DNA from: Cryptomeria japonica
Taxonomy: Eukaryota > Streptophyta > Pinopsida > Cupressales > Cupressaceae
Assembly: GCF_030272615.1 (NCBI RefSeq)
Contig: NC_081406.1
Span: 266,648,192-266,712,191, forward strand
DNA length: 64,000 nucleotides
Direction: 5' to 3'
The position numbers and the translations under genes are program-made. Below the pieces are notes generated by a model. That model was not told the DNA's origin and searched no databases. It saw nothing but the letters and a program-made list of their open reading frames with translations. How positions within the stretch are numbered: the stretch's first letter is position 1; every line of letters starts with the position of its first letter. Below, piece by piece: positions 23,196-36,362 of this stretch.

Positions 23196-26010
23196 TGTAA
23201 TGTCCACCAAAATACCCTAGAGAAATAATCTAAAATCTACTAACAAATATAATTTTTTTTTTTTTAAACATCCATTACACCATGTTAACATTAGCATACA
23301 TCAATAAAACATTAACTAATTGCACAAACACATAATACAACATGTATAACACCATAATAAATATTATGCAAGTGGATTAATTCTTTCTAAACATCAACTT
23401 ATCTCCAAATATTCTCCTATGAAAACATCCATTCCCTAGGGTATCTTAACGTCGCCACTTGGCATCATTTAACATAACACTTATCTATCTAGAATTTGAT
23501 ATTCTATTATCATTCAACTAACCATTTACATTATATGCAACTAAATTAGCATTAGCACATATGCATAGCTCATCACATTGAATTTGTTTACGTTCATTTT
23601 AAAATACTAATCAAATGTGTCTAATTACCACATTGATTCATCAATCACTTAACACATCATGAATCTAAATGAATTTATCCTTCTCCTACATCTGGAACTA
23701 GATTATTCCCTTGAGCACAATAGTTACACATCTCATCAAGGATACTTTCTATATTCATAAGCAAGATTATAATAGAAAGCACTTATTTTCTTTTGAATAA
23801 GATACCATGCTACTAAACAATTTCAAGAATAATATTTAAATACTAATAATCTACTCATTCAATCCCGTAAATCAACATAGTATCTAAATCCCATCATAAC
23901 AAACATTTCTTCAACATGAATCAACTATTAATACATCATTTTTACAAGATCTTGGTTTATACATCATCAAGGCCTGACACATAAGAGTACATAGAACAAG
24001 TACATGGTCTTTATTGCTACATAACATCCTAAAATCTTAATGTTACTAGTTACTTGAGTACATAATAATTCATCCTAGATTTACTTAACCTTATCACCTA
24101 GGATTCAAGCAACCACCACTATCCTTTCTATTATTCACTCCTTAGGACAAAGCACCAAGATACCAACTCTCAATGCAAATGTAACACATAAGTATATAAG
24201 CTATTTCATTTCATTTCCATATAGAACTCATATATCCATATTTCATAATGAACAACCGATACATCAAGGAATATTCAAGGAACATTTTTCCTACTCATTA
24301 CATAAATCCCTATTACAATTTAGTTTACAAGTACATAGAGATACCTAACTCAAAGATACATAATCTCTTTTACATATACAAATCATCATGATACAATGTC
24401 TTCTTTTCCATGAAAATAGAAATAAGCTCCGAAGAATAATCACATGAATAATCCAATCCATGCATGCTAACATCCAAGAAGAATATCCCAATGGAAGAAG
24501 GGATCGACCACCCAACCATGTGGAACCAAATAGGAACCACCCCTTGTGCTAGGAGATGACAAAGGTTCCAACTCGCACTCAAGACCTAAGATGACACCTA
24601 ACGACAAAAGGATACATCAAGACATCAAAAGACTTCAACATAGGAATAAAGCATCAAATACATCACATGGATAAATAAAAGCAAATAACCTCCAAAGGAA
24701 AAATCAACAAAGCAAGGAATATAGAAAATGGATACATGTGGGGTAGAGTGTCATCACATGCTTACCTCATGTGGCATCTGTCTCCACCTTTGAGTCACTC
24801 AAGGGAGATCGGGTATACCGCTCCAACGGTCTTCCCAATCTAGGATCCCAAAACCACCTCCCTGGGTCTGTCCAATTGGGGCATACAATATCATATTATT
24901 TATCTTTATTAGGTGTAATCATAAATACCCATCCCACTAATCAGTTATTATTATGTTATCACTTGCAATTATACCATCAACTCTTCATGTGGTTCCATAG
25001 GTTTAGGCCCCCTTCCTAGAGATCTAGTACTCACAACCTAGGTCCAACACACGCAAGAGCCCACTCCCCCAACTATGAACCAAGGCCATAGGGTAAATAC
25101 ACATCCATAAAATGTAAAGAAAAACCATGAAGGCTCGAAATTACTATAAGAATATTTACAACAAACTGAGCACAAACTAAACAAAGAGTACTCATATACC
25201 ATACTCAAAGAAAGAAGCCTTCACCAAATAATCATAAAGGAAAATCCCATCATGAATGCAATCCATCAAAGATATAAAAATCACATAAAATAATAAACAG
25301 TGAGGCATAACACATCTCACTGGAGCCATAGATTCAATTCCTCAACAATGAGACATTCTCCCTCTCGTCAGAGCCACATATCGCATATGAAACACCTTAA
25401 TGGTAAGGCATGAAACCTCTTACCAGAGCACATGAAAAAATATAAAGGATCAAAATTAATCAAATGCAACTCTGAAAATGTCAACATTGAGTGCAAAAGC
25501 CTCTGGAGAAATCACAAACTCATCAAGACACAAATCTGGTCTCAAAACATACTTTTAGGACCCCGGAGCACTCTAGCTCTCTTGGAATGCAGTGAAAACA
25601 CTCCTGGAATGTAGAATTGCACCCCTGCTAGATTTAATGGAAGTTTTGGTAAGTGAAATAGCATTTTGGGTTCATTTGAAAACTCTATCAATTTATGACC
25701 TAGATTTTTGGGTTTTGGACTTAGCTTGTACATAATCATAAAAACTATATTACACAAGCGGAATTAAAACATTTAAATATCAACATACCTCCAAATATAC
25801 TCTTGCAACACATCCATTCCCTAGTGCCCTTGGATTCTAGAATAGTGCTTCTGGGATGCAAAAAATCTCTCCTGGTACATCCAATGGCATTTTTGGTTGT
25901 TTTGGTAGCTCTTTAAGGAAATGAGTCAGAATTGAAGTATAAACTACTCAATTGGATAGGGCACTTGCCCAAATTAGCAAAGGGATCAAAATCGACACCC
26001 ATGATCAACT
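23196..26010 (-). repeat. Right LTR of the LARD-like element (5' LTR on minus strand), broken
   Basis: Starts TGTAATGTCC. The stretch 24063-26010 is co-linear with 1-1578 plus 5199-5600 at high similarity. The match ends abruptly after CAACTCAGA at about 26014. The remaining about 2.5 kb seen in the left copy (5600-8116) is absent from the window. A later insertion beginning near 26016 or a deletion would explain this. Confidence 0.72.
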
Positions 26011-26897
26011 CAGAATGAGAGCCTTGGTGGGGCCCACACAAACAAAAATTTGCATGAATGGTCTAAGGAACAATTGCCACCTAGACAACTTCTTGCACAC
26101 ATATGAGGTGGGTTTGACAAAGAAAGTTTGCCAATGTGACAACATTGGTGTCACATTAAAACACTTATTGCCATAGTATTAACCAACTACCAAGTGGATA
26201 TCATCTGAAACTTCTATCAGAGGATGATCATGTAATAATACAAAGAGGTGCATGGCGGGCCCACTATCAGGGATCAAAGGTGAGATAAAAGTCAAAAATT
26301 GGGCAGACCAGTCAGAAGTTGCCACATGGAAAGCTCTGGACGCAAGAGACAAAGTAGACCTAGTAGTGGTCCCACAACAGGGATATAATCCATCATGATA
26401 GCACCATAGAGCACGAAAGAGAAGGGGCCCAAACAACCAACATAGACTATCCTGTTGTCAACATGTGCATACAATGAACATCTAGGAAAGGTGGGCTTGA
26501 CCATCAGAGGTCAGAGATCAGCGAAAAATCAGAACAAAGAAAAAACACAAAAAAAAGACTTCAACATTTCCAGTCGGACATGATCGGCCGATAAGGGACT
26601 TTTTCACCATGTGGACCACACATTCAAAACACAACCAACCCCTGGCCACCATGTTCACACTTAAGCTTGAAGAGGGAAGGCCCCACCAACAAGAAATAAT
26701 GTTGTTGGTGTAGAAAACAAGATCACAAAGAGGGGAAAAGGTTTCACCGAAAAGGCTCCTTACATCGAAAAAAAGGATGTTGCCAAGACCAAAGGCATAT
26801 CACACTGAAAGGGAAGCATATAGGTATAAAGTTTGATGTCTATGAAGGCCGATAGCAGTCATGCTGAAAGAAGAGGTTACACTGAAATCCAAACAAT
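26011..26897. other. Unassigned repeat-like sequence
   Basis: No coding frame is convincing. It begins TGAGAGCC at 26016, right where homology to the other LTR stops, so it may be the start of another LTR element. The gypsy element lies inside it, because the flanking GTCAC is duplicated across 26898-26902 and 51190-51194. Short ACCGAAA/ACTGAAA-type motifs recur on both sides of the gypsy insertion. Confidence 0.4.
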
Positions 26898-28489
26898 GTC
26901 ACTGTTACCAAAATTTTGCACATGCCAATTTTGGTGCCCTAATGAAGCCTTGCATTCGTTCATTCTGAAAAGATCAAATCATGAACCAGGAAGACATGCA
27001 TTGTTTTTTCTAACTTGTTTGCTTCATGTGTAGATATAGGAAAGTAAAACAGCATGTGGGTTAAAATGTGGCTCCCACGAGGGTTGAGCTCAACATGCTA
27101 TAGATCACAAAGATATTTTGCTCCATTGTAGATGAAATGGCGTGGCTATTAAAACCTTAAGGCCAAAACAAACTCGGCAAAATGCAATCGGCCTGTGTAA
27201 AGATTTTACTTGGTCGCCAAAGAGGGTTTTAAATGGCCTTAGATTTTCCAAGCGGTTTTAGTCGCTAGGCAGGAGGATCTTTTATCCCACATTGGCCGCG
27301 TGGAGGGAGTTTATCACATTTAAAAAATAAGGTCACATATAACTGTAGTGTCAAAGCTTACGGGCTTTTGGCAAGAAGAGGCAACTTGTGGCCTGGAAGG
27401 ACCCCGTGTGTGTGTATCTCAAGGCGTCCTAATTTTGTGACCGGCTAGCGGGAAGAGACTAAAGAGCGAGCAAGTTGAAGAAAGATCAATAGTGATCACA
27501 GAGATCTAATGACTATCGCAATGAAAAGATGCACACCGGATAATTGCCGTGACTTGGTGACTGATGACGTGGCAGAACAAAGAGTATAAGACCAAAGATA
27601 GGTGGCAGTCTAGTGGTTGGTGACATGGCACAAATGGGTGACATCGAGTAGATATTGGCTGCGATGAGTCCTGAAAGAATTTCACTGAAGGCTTAGTTTC
27701 ATCGACATAAAAATATCGATGAAACCTTAGGTTTGATGAGACTGGTAAACGGCTCGCCGAGAGAGTAGTTTGGCCGAAAGAAAGATATCCAACAAAACAA
27801 GATGCGTGTGAGGCCCGACAGATAGGTGGTGCCTAGGCAGATATCTAGAGCCAATCAAGCAGTGACACATGTGTACACGTGACACAAGAGAGAAGATCAG
27901 TCGGTGCTAAAGATCAAGAAAGTTCTTGGAATGCCCCCTAAGATCAATGGTGATTCGAAGGATCTAAGGGCTATCACTATACCGCTATAGAAATAAGCTC
28001 GCCAGTTATCATAGCGACTTGGTGACAAAGAACGTGCGGAAAAGGCAAAGGGGAGGTGAGCGGCCAAGAGGTTAACGATCGAATGGTTTGAGGTGAGATC
28101 AACGGTCATCGCTATACAACAAGATAAAAATTCTCACTGGTTATCTCATATGACTTGGTGATTGATGATGTGGTCGTCCAGATGGTCATCTAGGTGGGCT
28201 CAAAATGAATGAGGACATGCAGCACATGAGAGAAGATGAAGAACCATGAGCAAACGTAGAGTAAAGATCGAGCAGATTGATCACATCCAACGGTTGGGTG
28301 GATAGATCCGATGGTGGTCGCTAAGCCGCAAGAAAAAGGTGCTCGCCCAGTTATCGATGCGACTTGGCAACAAGGTGGGTCCAGGGCCAGATGGAAGACA
28401 AAGTGGACCCGCGAGAAAATCAGAGGTTGACACATGGAAAAAGTCTATAGATGAGCGTATGTCTAAGTCAACCTTGAACTTGAACTTCA

Positions 28490-28575
28490 AAGTGGTTCAC
28501 CAGTTCAAAGTAGTTCACCATTTCAAGATGGTTCAATAGTTCAAAATGGTTCAATGGTTCAAAGTTCATTATCAT
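28490..28575. repeat. 18-bp minisatellite in the gypsy LTR
   Basis: About five copies of a unit like TTCAAAGTGGTTCACCAG, with drift to TTCAAAATGGTTCAATGG. The 3' LTR copy of this array (42745-42814 and 49833-49885) has different unit variants and is where the copia element inserted. Confidence 0.85.
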
Positions 28576-29842
28576 TTCTCATTTCCCGTGGGCCCAAGAT
28601 GAAGAAAGAAAACAAGCAGAGATAAAAGAAAACAATGGGGCCGCTAGAAAGTAAACAAAAAGTTAATGCAAGCGGCCATGATTCATGCATGCGATCCAAT
28701 GGCTGGCAAATAAAAATTGCACGGTAGACTCAGAAATGGCTGTTTGAACGGTGAAAAGCCCGCCAAGCAAAGAGATGATTTCTGCATGAAAGATTAATGC
28801 AGATGCTTATTGCTTGTCTGAATATGCAAGTGTCACATACCATTGGAAAGCTCGTGAAACAAGAAGATCATTTCCACAACCATTTTTTAACAGAAGTTTC
28901 AACATGGAGAGCAATTACCAGACAATGCATAAGATTTTCTCAGTGGGATTTCTTTTTAATATAGTCACAGTTCAATTCATCATGCAACTTTCACATGGGG
29001 ATAGCTATTTTTCACATTTAGATATGCACATTTCTAAACACGAGGATTAGGTGCAGTCCTTTTGAGCAGAAAAGATTATTATTTTACAGATTATGCATGA
29101 GTTTTTATGCCATTTTTGGGGCATATTCACCCAAGGCTTTTCTCATGCAGTGATTTTAGGGTTTTTGAAGGGGATTCATCATAGATTCTATATATTCCTT
29201 CTTTCCTTGTTTTTTCTCACTGGTTCTTTCTTTTTTGCATACACATTTTTGCAAAAAAAACACTGTAGCTCAACAGTATTTGAATTTTGTAACAACAACA
29301 CTCCTTTATTTTTTAGTAATATAGCAATAAATTTCCTTCTTGGTACTTCTTGTATTTATCTAGTGAATGAATGATTTGATAATTTCCTGTGATTTTTATC
29401 CGCTAATTTATCTCATTCAGTCAATTTGTGGTGTAAGGATATACGTGTTAGTTGCAGGTTCTAGTTTGTGTTAATTGATTTTAATTGCTTGAAACTGTGA
29501 AAACTTGTTGTTTTCCTTCATGCATGCATTAAATTCACCCCTTTCTAGGAAATGTTTATGCACCTACATGTTCAGTTGAGGTGTGAAGCCATAAAGATTA
29601 TTTGTTGAAGTTTTTTGTGAGTTAGGTAGGTTGCAGATCTCAGATAAGATATTTGGTGCATCACCTTCATTAGAATAGATTTTTATTACATACAAGCTTT
29701 CTATCCCTTTCTATCCCTTTTTTATCAAGATTATTTACAAAAGATTCACCAAACAGGAAGTCGACCTGATCTTTGGAGATTCACCTTCACTTTGAGCAAC
29801 CCACAGGCTCGAAGGTGTTTTCATGTTTCACAAGATTGCTTG

Positions 29843-32800
29843 TGTAATGCCCCGCCAGGAAACCCCTAAGGGTTTAAGTTAAAAACACTCAAATAGAGTG
29901 TAAATATATATTTTTTTAAATAATTTAGAGCGTTAATGAAAAATTACAACATTAAGATAGTTTGAAGTTATCTCAGTTCATAATTAGACACAACATTAAG
30001 ATACATTGGAGTTATCTGACAATTTAGATATCACAGCGGAAGGCTAAAATGATCCTAAGGAGTTCCCAACGTGATTACATAACCTCACACCTAACTCAAC
30101 TTGCGTCATTAGATCCATTAAACTGGATATTTAAATTACGAGATAATGCATAGATCTTGATTATATATGTGTTCTATGGTTGGACATCTTATAATTTTTA
30201 GGAAGCGTTCATTTACTTTGGTGGTTAGGAGGCCTTTGACAGGTTATTTATTCAATGCACTTAAATTCATAATTTCATTTAGAGGCCTCCAAATAGGTTC
30301 CAAGCGTTTAATATGATGAGGTTCATTCATTGGGATTAGGGAATCCATTCACAATCGATATCATCCTTTAATATTAAAAGTATGGTTAATCAGACGAGAT
30401 TCATTCATTAAGGATTAACTACAATTAATAGAGTGAGATCCCTTCATTTGATTTCATGCATAGCCAACTAGTGAGTTGTAGTTCTTTTATGAAAGGTAAA
30501 ATGTGAGTAGCCATAGAATTCATTTGAAGTTTTGATAATGCAAATAAACAGACTAATTTCATTAAGGTGAATATGCATTAGGACACACGAGAGCATCCTT
30601 TAAATTAAAATATCGTTAGCTGGATGACATTCATCATTTCAAAATTAGAATAATAAGATCATAGTGACGTTCTTCTATTAGGACTAAAATACAATTATCT
30701 TATTGCATATCGCTCCTTTTTGTTAAATGAAGTTAATATGAGAGAGATACTTTTACTAAGATTTAATGTATAAACAACCAATCAACTATTTCCCATTTTA
30801 GTTCAATTTTAGCAATCATAAGGGATTCTTTTTATAAGGATTAAAATATGGATATCTAGTTGAGTTCACCCGATTATAAAATTAATCTGGTGAGGATAAT
30901 TGATTATAATTACAACATAACTAACTAAAAATATTCATCCAATTTAGTGGAATATAATTAACATGGCGTAGCTCATTTAAGAAGATAAAAGTAATTACCT
31001 ATATGTTGATCATCCTTTAGATTCCAACTTAGAAATTATAACATTAATTCTATCTTTGTTTTCCCATACTCATTTGATCAATTCACATGCTTAATAACAA
31101 GTTAATCCAATGATGTAACCTAGCAAGATTCTTTCCACTATTACTACATTTAATTAACCTTATCAAAATAACTTTTTTTTTTTTCACAACTTTAATTACA
31201 ATATTTTAAATACTTTGCCATCATCATAATTTACAATGTTTTATGAACCTAAATAACTACATTTATCCAGATGAATAATGTTATGCACTTAGATTTGAAT
31301 TCATTAAATTTTCCACCATACACTTATGCAAGAATACAACCATCCATGATAATCTAAAGCATAAAATAAAGAAAACTGAAACATCGCAAAACATAGGTAT
31401 GATCTCGGAGTTCACCCCTAAAGGGCTACATCTTCGGGTCTGCTCAACTGCAAGACCCCTTTGGTATTATATCGTTAGGAATACAAAATTTATAAGTCTT
31501 TTACATCTTGCCACTTAGGCGAATACAATCAATATACAACAGACACCCCGGTCGGAATTCACATAATAATCCCATTTGAAGCGGATCCCCCAATTCATCA
31601 AAGCAAAAGCAACAAAGATTTCTTAACTGGTGGTACCCTAAATGGAGACTTGACCGACGTTGGTCAGACAAAAGCAAACAGATGACAGGGACCCAAAATA
31701 CCTATCTAGGCCGTGCTATTATAACAGACGCATCAAATTTCCAAAATAATAAGCCATGCTCAAGCGTTAACGGGTAATTACAACATTTTCTCAAGTTGGC
31801 ATAAACGTCTAAATAGATTAATTAACACTTAGATAAGCACTAATGACAAATTGGTTTACAACAACAGTCTAGCCCCTTTTCTAACGACACAAAAACAACC
31901 CTTTCTACTACAAGAACAAGATACATTAAGAGTAAATGAAGAAATGGAAAAATCATTTCCAGGCTAAATTAAGTCTCTATTGCCTTCATTTAAAGATTAA
32001 AGACCATTACCTCAAATCAATTTACTCATTATCATATAACCAATTATCATTCGACTTAAAACCACAGTGAAAGTCATTGCTATATTAAAGCCCAAAAATA
32101 CATATATGTAATTAACGATATTTGCTAAATAGATGCTATCTATTTTAGCATGTATTATAATATAAGCATTTATTCCCCTTTTTTTTTGTTTAAAAAAAAC
32201 ATTATACTTCTAAAATAAAATCCCAACTCCCTTTTTTTTTAATAACACAAATATTACTCAAGTATATTTTATTGCATTGTATTTTTTTTGTTTAATAAAT
32301 ACAAAAAATTTTAAAACTAAAATAAAATCATAATAAAAAAAAAACTTAAAATATTATAAAGGGAAGGGGCGCTACAGTGGCACAGGGAATCCCCCCTGCG
32401 GCCACTGTGGTCGCAGGTTTTACCCTGCGGCCACAGTGAATGCAAGGTCCCCTGCGGCCACTTAGTGGCTGCAGGTCCCTGCGGCTCCATGGCATTCCCT
32501 TGCGAGACATGGGGGAGGGGAAGAAACAGGGGAGGGGGCGGCGGCGCGAGCCGAGCTTCGGCTCCTCCGCCTGCCAAACCCTACCCCCAAATTACATTTT
32601 TTTTTTGTTTATTATTTTTTTTTTTATACATTCTTTGATACATTTCCAGTTTCATTTTCTTTTTCTTTCCTTTTTTTTTTTTTTTAAATTTTGAAATAAA
32701 CCAAAAGGAATGACAAAAGGAATGTAAAAACCCCATACCCCATTTTTACAGTCATAAAATGAATTTCCAGATTTACCCAAAAACTCCATTATGGAACAAA

Positions 32801-34380
32801 CATCTCCACATCAGGTTTTAAGCCACCAAATCTATCAAGAATAAGAATTTGTTTCAAAAACAACCAAACTTGTAAAGAAAAAATTGAATCTATCCTTCAA
32901 ACCAAACATCCATGGATAATATCTCTCTTTTTTTTTTTAAACCCAACATGAAATAAAAAGGTAGATTCGAATCCTACCTCATAATGCATTCCGGGCAAGA
33001 ATCTTGATGAAGAGCTTCCAAATCTGCTCCTCTAAAACTCCATCTTTGTCCAAGATCCCCAATCTCTCCTCCAAAGACCATTATTTTTCCCCAAAAAAAG
33101 ACCAAAAGAAAGGAACCCCCAAAAACATTTCCCAACTAGTTTAAAAAAATGAGAAACCCTATTTTTGCCCTAATTTTCAATTTCGAAATTAGGCATTTAT
33201 TTTTTTTTGAAAATAAAAGAAACATGAGAATGGAAATCATTATTTTCCATTACTCAATGAATCTAACTTGTTTTATTCTCATTAAAATTAACACGCTTCT
33301 GTTTCTTATTTAATCTCTAATTTTAATCTCTCAATATCAATTTAGGCCTACATTTTTATTTCGGAACTATTAACAAGGGTGAGATATTTAAATTAATTTA
33401 AATCTCAAAAATTGATCCTTTACACTATATAAATTTGCAAGTAAAAAGAATAATTTCCTTTTAAATAATCCAATTTTCCCTTTCTCTTCCAACATGCGAA
33501 AATGATTAATTTATTTCTATTTCCCACATGACTTTAAATCTTTCCTTTCTAAAATGCATAACTCATTAAAATCGTAGTTATTAAAATTAACTATTAAATT
33601 AACTCGCTACAACATAATAAAGCGACATTTTTAAATAAATGACTAATCTAATGCAAGAGTCTTATTTATTCTAATTTCTCAACTACAAACGCGTAAATGT
33701 TACAAATGCGTAAATGAGCACACTAACCCAAGTTAAATACCTTAAGCTTGCTACAATAATAATTAAAGCAGTCCCTTTAAATTAACGATTACTCGTATAG
33801 AAGAAACTACCTATTTAAATTTCTATATCACTAATGTGTACGTTTACTTATTAAATTGAATTTAATACTTAGGATAACAAACTCCACTTACCTCGCGCAA
33901 GGCATGCAAATCGAGGAAGTCTTCCAAATCTCTCGTCACACATCCCAATGAAAAACAAGCCCCACGAATCCACACACGATGCTCACCTAACCATGGCTAA
34001 GGCAAGACGAGAGTTATACGACACCAAACCCGAATTCTAAAGATGAAAGAGGCATACTCAACCTTGCAAATCCCAAAGGAGATGAACCTTGCCCTAAGCG
34101 GTGTTGTACCTGAAATCTCCTGCACCCATGAATTCATACAAGCATGCATATACATATACATATTCAATGAAGGCGTTAGCTCAAGATTTATCACAAGGGT
34201 TAGGAACAATTACATTTACATGAGAATCGATGCAAAAGCACAATAATAAGTATGCACAGTTATTTATATTATCTAAACTACACATTTCACCATGGTTAAC
34301 CTACCAATCAAGAATGCCACATAGGAAGTCAATCATGGTCAAACGGGTTTTACAAGTCTAACTAGGGTATGGGCATTATA
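29843..34380. mobile_element. 4.5 kb solo LTR with 5-bp target duplication
   Basis: Starts TGTAATGCCC and ends GGGCATTATA, an inverted terminal match at 9 of 10 bases. It is flanked by GCTTG (29838-29842 and 34381-34385). The uninterrupted site in the other gypsy LTR (near 51143-51147) has a single GCTTG, which proves insertion. The 4538 bp hold T-runs, a GC-rich minisatellite (32395-32490) and no coding frame, primer site or internal long repeat. A solo LTR of a giant-LTR family is the simplest reading; a small non-autonomous element is possible. Confidence 0.85.
32395..32490. repeat. GC-rich minisatellite with hairpin inside the solo LTR
   Basis: CCTGCGGCC-type units start at 32395, 32424, 32451 and 32478, spacing 27-29 bases. 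The first unit holds arms CTGCGGCCAC and GTGGTCGCAG around a single T (32396-32416), an inverted repeat with one mismatch. The block stands out sharply from its AT-rich surroundings. Confidence 0.8.
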
Positions 34381-34432
34381 GCTTGTTTTCAAAATTAGCA
34401 TCACAGGTGCAATCCTCAGTGACTACAGTTTT

Positions 34433-34452
34433 TGGCACACCTAGTAGGACCC
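34433..34452 (+). other. Primer binding site of the gypsy element
   Basis: TGGCACACCTAGTAGGACCC lies five bases after the LTR end. The TGG start and position fit a tRNA 3'-end complement. I cannot name the tRNA with confidence. Confidence 0.65.
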
Positions 34453-34598
34453 GTTTGAGCTATCACATCTCAAAGAAAATTCATAATTGTTGTTGTTTTG
34501 GTATTGACATCAGTATTTCAGCCTATTGAGGTTATTTTATCTAAGTACCTAGAGACTCTATTTTCTGGTTTTATGTGCATAATAGGTCTTAACAACAT

Positions 34599-36362
34599 AT
34601 GAAAAAGTATCAAACTAGATAGAGCGAGGATCCGGTTGAACATATTGAGCTACCATCATCGCAGAGAAGGTCAAGGACAACTAAAAAGACAAAAAAAAAA
34701 ACAAATTCAACAGTTGAGTTTCCATAAAGTTCGTCAGTTGAATTTTTTCTTGAAACTCCAGATCTTAATCTTTTGTCTAATTCTTCTCCTCGACCTAATA
34801 ATTCTCAACCTATTTTTTCTACCAACATAAATCCTCTTTTTGCAACTAGTCCAATTCAACCATCTATTACCCAGAATCCACTAGTAAATCCTCTAGTATT
34901 TACAATGGTCGTACCAAGAGCACATGCTTTTGTACCCTTCAATGGAGGCAACCCTTTGAATTTGACCCAACATGATCCTATACCAGAAGCAACTTTGAAA
35001 AGTCTTCCTAGTTTCACTAGTGAAGACCACATTACACCCATTGAGCACATAAGAGATATAACATCTCTATGTGCAATTCACCATATAACCTAAGAAAATG
35101 TGGCACTCAGGCTACTGGCAGCATCATTCAAAGACAAAGCACTACAATGGTTCAGGGGTTTGCAAATTAATTCAGTTATTGATTGGGATGATTTGGGTGA
35201 TAAGCTAACAAAGCAGTTTGCAGATAAATTTGATCACCTATCATTGGTTGAGCAGATGACCACTATCAAGAGGGCACCGCAAGAGCAGATGACTGATTTT
35301 AATTACTGTTTTGAGTGAACCTGGAATAGAATTCCTACAACGGTAAAACCCTCTCCTGAACATGCATTTTTATATTATTTGAGAACTTTAAATAGAGATA
35401 TTGTTGTTATGATTCAATCTATAGGTGGGGTTACATTACCAGTAGCTTATGATATATTTATTAGAGAAAAAAACAACCTTATACAAGTTGGTAAAATTTC
35501 CCCTAGGCCTCTTATGCCTATTTTTCCTGATATACAGCCATTGATGCCTTTACAAGTACCCCCTATAGCTGCAATACCTGTTGTTCCAGCACTAGGTTTT
35601 CAAAATTATGTTCAAAATAGTGTTGTAGCAAACTCGTCAAAGCAACTACAGACGTTACAAGAGATGTTTATAAAGAATGTTGAAGCAACTCAACTAATCC
35701 AGCAGACTATGCAAGATTTTGGCAATGAATTGGTGAACCTTAAGAAAAATCAGAACCAAAATCAAAGGTATCAAGCCCCATATCAAGCTCCTTATCAACC
35801 CAATAGGCCTAACTACCAAGTTGATGCTCAAGATCAAAGGAGGAACTACAATAATAGGCAAAACCAACAGTATAATCAGAATACTAATAGCAATTCTAAA
35901 GAAATTGTTCCTACTCAGAACAATATGGCATACGAGTGGTGTTTTCCTTGCCAACAACCTCATACTCAAGCATCATGCCAAAATGCAATGAATGCTCAAT
36001 CACAAGCTTTGATAGTTCAGAATAACATGTCTTATCAAGATGTAGGTATAAATGAGGAACCAGAAGGTCCTGAGGTGGCTATGATGAATTCCCAAGGTGA
36101 GGAATTTTGTGGAGTTAATCATCCGCAAGCACAAAATTGGCCTTTTTCACCTGTTGCAGAAAATAAAAGGTCAAAGAAACGTGCTATTGACATTAGACAA
36201 CAAGCTGTAAATAATGGAAAACGACAAAATAAATCGAGACAACAACTAGATAAAGGAAAACAACAAACTTCTACAAGTCAACAAGTTGTTAGTACACCTC
36301 CACCTGTCCAGAATGTGCAGATTTTACCAAGAGGACAACCTGTAGAACCTCAAGAACAATAG
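34599..36362 (+). pseudogene. Gypsy gag polyprotein region (broken)
   Basis: ATG at 34599 opens the frame (MKKYQTR-stop-SEDPVEHIE), 147 bases after the primer site. The gag core lies at about 34960-35480: ALRLLAASFKDKALQWFRGL, WDDLGDKLTKQFADKF and EQMTDFNYCFE-stop-TWNRI. A proline- and glutamine-rich region follows, then a zinc-knuckle variant WCFPCQQPHTQASC at about 35935 with spacing C-x2-C-x3-H-x4-C. Stops are TAG near 34618, TAA at 35092, TGA at 35316 and TAG at 36360; all lie in one reading frame, so decay is mostly by substitution. Gag would form the particle and package RNA. Confidence 0.85.

Larger units (their letters stand above)
1..26010 (-). mobile_element. Giant-LTR non-coding retrotransposon (LARD-like), interrupted
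   Basis: Positions 1-1578 and 5199 to about 5600 match, in order, about 24063-25640 and 25640-26010, so two long direct repeats flank a central region. The right repeat begins TGTAATGTCC at 23196, directly beside TGATACCA (23186-23193), the complement of a tRNA-Met primer site. The left repeat ends ACTACA at 8116, directly beside a pyrimidine run (8117-8130) that is a polypurine tract on the minus strand. These are the expected positions for a minus-strand LTR element. No coding is visible in its interior once LINE-A is removed, so it looks non-autonomous. The left LTR starts before the window and the right LTR breaks at about 26010, so total length and target duplication cannot be read. Confidence 0.72.
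26903..34427 (+). repeat. 5' LTR of the gypsy element, split by a solo LTR
   Basis: Matches 41134-42814 plus 49833-51189. The 29843-34380 insertion divides it near its 3' end. The LTR ends GACTACA at 34427, followed by the primer site. No protein-coding content is supported. The two LTRs differ at many positions, mostly transitions, so the insertion is old. Confidence 0.93.

Noticed and set aside
28814-29374. Frames in the gypsy 5' LTR, similar to 50131-50634
   Set aside because: Present in both LTRs only because the LTRs are copies; reading frames are broken differently and no domain is visible.
32317-32694. Frames over the GC-rich block at 32395
   Set aside because: Arise from the minisatellite and T-runs of the solo LTR.
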